A DNA stretch of 64,000 bases, from assembly GCF_050003625.1 (NCBI RefSeq), contig NC_134398.1, forward strand, positions 20,534,997 to 20,598,996, written 5' to 3'. The notes under the pieces were generated by a model. That model saw only the letters and a program-made list of their open reading frames with translations. It did no database searches and was not told where the DNA came from. A program made the position numbers and the translations under genes. This document shows, piece by piece, positions 61,738 through 64,000 of this stretch (its first letter is position 1; every line of letters starts with the position of its first letter). This DNA comes from Haematobia irritans (Eukaryota > Arthropoda > Insecta > Diptera > Muscidae).

Positions 61738-62304
61738 GTTTGCAACACCCAGAAGGAGACGAGATAGACACATGGTGTCTTTGGCAAAAATGCTCAGGGT
61801 GGGATCTTGAGTCGATATAGCGATGTCCGTCTGTCCGTGAACACATTTTTGTAATCAAAGTCTAGGTCGCAGTTTTAGTCCAATCGACTTCAAATTTGGC
61901 ACAAGTATGTGTTTTGGCTCAGAATAGATCCCTACTGAAATCGGTTCAGATTTAGATATAGCTCCCATATATAGCTTTCGCCCGATTTATACTCATATGA
62001 CAACAGAGGCCAATTTTTTGCTCCGATTTAGTTGAAATTTAGCACAGGGAGTAGAATTAGCATTGTAGCTATGCGTGCCAAATGTGATTGAAACCGGTTC
62101 AAATTTAGATATAGCTCCCATATATATCTTTCGCCCGATTTACGCTCATATGACCACAGAGGCCAATTTTTTGCTCCGATTTAGTTGAAATTTTGCACAG
62201 GGAGTAGAATAAGCATTGTAGCTATGCGTGCCAAATTTGGTTGAAATCGGTTCAGATTTAGATATAGCTCCCATATATATCTTTCGCCCGATTTACACTC
62301 ATAC
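61738..62304 (+). mobile_element. interspersed element alpha, copy 3, 3'-truncated
   Basis: It begins within ACCCAGAAGGAGACGAGATA, followed by GACACATGGTGTCTTTGGCA, a short GTCY tract and GAACACATTTTTGTAATCAA. Two and a half ~153-bp units follow (GGTTCAGATTTAGATATAGC). It breaks off at 62304. The extreme left end and the whole right end are absent. Confidence 0.8.
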
Positions 62305-63689
62305 TAGCCTTCCTGGCACTCGAAACTCGAGTGCATTGTAAGCCATTAACGGTGGGATAGAGGTCCTAGATGATACGGAACTCTAGCGAACTCTATATCA
62401 TACAATTTATGTTAGTTAGTTCTTAAAATAGTCTTCTCTGAATTCTGTAACTGATATTTTACATTGTTCTTCTATATTGTGTGCAAGTAAAGTTAATCGG
62501 AGTATGATATAAGTGGCGCACTATTTATACAAATGTAGCCACACTTTTTTTGAAAGTTTTATAAAAAGTAGTGTTTTTTTGATGTTACTCATTTAAGGTG
62601 GGAATAAAAGTCGAGTTCATCCGCTAAAATTGAGAATAAATCTGTAAGAACAGCAAGAAATTATAACTTTTTTGAAAAAAATTATTATAACTTGGTGAGG
62701 AATGGTCCAAAGCATAATTTTAAAAATCCAGCCTGCATTAATATCAGGCTAACATAAAAAAATGTAAACAGTTTTTTTATTTAAAATTGATTATTAAAGA
62801 AAAGCAACAGTGAAAAAAGACTATTTTAGTGCGATAATGTGAACTTAATACCCACCTTTATTATATTTAAAAATGATAAAAAAAACTTTCGCATACTCTA
62901 ATTTGAAAACAATTTTCTTACTTTTAAACCAACAATATTTAAATAAAACAATTAAAAAAATTCGCCTCGATAATATGTATTGAAATAAAATACTTAAAAT
63001 TCAATGTACAAAATCCTTGGTAATGTGAAAAACTAAAGGTTACTAAATAAAAGAGGCACCAAAAGATACACACAGAATTTTTATGATGATTTTTAATCAA
63101 CTTCCATATATTTTAATTTTGATATCAAATTCAAATTTTTTTGCTAACTTAAAATTCGGGAGATTAGTATATATATTCAATATGGCTCCTGTACTGAAAG
63201 AAAACCTTTTTATTAAAATAAACTCAATTCTCTCTCCCCAGGCCACACACCTCATAACACACTCAGTCTCTTTTCCCTATCAATGCTCTCCTAATGACTA
63301 TAAAACTGTATCTTTTGGAAATTTTTATAAAACCTTATTTTTATAATACCTTATTCGCCTCGCTAATATATATTTTAGAATTCAATTCAATATAATATTA
63401 GTAAGGGTGGAAAAATAGAAAAATTGTTAAAAACGGCTATGAAATTTACCATTAGAAAATTCGTATTTAAGTATCAAATATGTATTTGTTTAAATAAATA
63501 ATAAAAAATCGTATTTTTTAACAACTCCTTTAAAAATATGTACGGCTAACTGATAATTTAAATACTAAAATACAAAGCCATCCATCTCACTTCCCCACCG
63601 ACCTTATCTATTACAATCGTTTGTCTATACAAAAAACCATTCTGTTACACCCATTCTAAAACTCCCTCTCTTCCCTCTATCGCTGCTCT
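62305..63689. other. AT-rich unique stretch
   Basis: No confident gene. A small palindrome GCACTCGAAACTCGAGTGC lies at 62316-62334. A TTCGCCTCG-TAATAT motif occurs at about 62961 and 63354. The frame at 63083-63346 has no family resemblance. Confidence 0.35.
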
Positions 63690-63765
63690 CTCAAAATATT
63701 ATTTCTATAGACAATTTTGTCATCATTTTATTTCTATAGTAAATTTTGTTAAAATTTTAGCTAAA
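63690..63765 (+). repeat. small 29-bp satellite patch
   Basis: Two to three forward T-type monomers (ATTTCTATAGACAATTTTGT). Confidence 0.8.
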
Positions 63766-64000
63766 CTAACGCTAAATGTAATTTATTTTTATTGGAAAAA
63801 AATTTGTTTATATGTAGTTCAATTTTATTTTTTTTTTTTCGAAAATTTCCAAATCCCAATGAAATGTTGTTAAGTATGTGTCAAACATTTCATGAACTAA
63901 ACGTGGGTATTAAGTTCAATGACCGTACACGTAAATTCAATTTGATCTAACGCAAAAGAACATTTTCATACGATGCCCAAATATAGTAACAATGAACTAC

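Overview
This is eukaryotic, very AT-rich, gene-poor DNA. The non-LTR retrotransposon, mariner, short spliced introns, tRNA-derived SINEs and (GTCY)n-containing interspersed elements point to a higher fly. The set of repeats looks most like a calyptrate (muscoid) dipteran of the house fly/stable fly/horn fly kind. That placement is my inference from repeat types; no sequence search was run. Nothing here looks bacterial or viral.

About half of the window is one 29-bp minisatellite. It contains two nested dyads, TTTCTATAGAAA and AAAATTTTG-T-CAAAATTTT. It occurs as large blocks in both orientations: reverse at 1.4-2.3, 4.4-6.8, 26.5-26.7 and 28.2-31.6 kb, and forward at 12.3-12.7, 13.5-16.8, 18.3-22.3, 22.9-26.2, 33.4-35.3, 36.4-40.3, 41.7-42.2, 43.4-43.8, 44.0-46.8 and 49.6-52.3 kb, plus small pieces. 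Three sequence subfamilies differ by paired changes that preserve the dyad. Several blocks show higher-order duplication, and some duplications carry unique flanking DNA with them. Most long open frames in the window are by-products of these arrays.

Mobile elements are inserted into and around the arrays. Two families of DINE-1/Helentron-like interspersed elements are present: alpha at 2.5-3.9, 59.0-60.5, 61.7-62.3 and (reverse) 26.8-27.0 kb, and beta at 11.1-12.95 and 42.2-44.0 kb. Both have internal ~153-bp tandem units, and both beta copies carry the 29-bp satellite at the same internal place. There is a 5'-truncated, RNase H-bearing non-LTR retrotransposon with an intact target-site duplication (18.96-20.48 kb). 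A broken mariner transposase gene sits inside a SINE and is itself split by an alpha element (2.3-4.25 kb). A pogo-like TA-flanked element with SINE insertions lies at 47.9-49.6 kb, and a young foldback element with ~620-bp inverted arms and an 8-bp duplication at 54.3-56.2 kb. Several tRNA-derived SINEs and an old ~110-150-bp degenerate tandem repeat (8.9-10.5 kb) complete the set.

The only convincing non-transposase gene is a five-exon gene at 56,860-57,898 (+). It encodes a 200-residue coiled-coil protein with a C-terminal region resembling DUF4806. It lies between repeated blocks and inside a pair of degraded inverted ends (about 53.7 and 58.5 kb), so it may be cargo of a DNA transposon. 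A weak cytochrome P450 (CYP4-like) relic may lie at 8.1-8.3 kb. The remaining unique stretches are AT-rich with no recognisable exon and would fit intergenic or intronic sequence.
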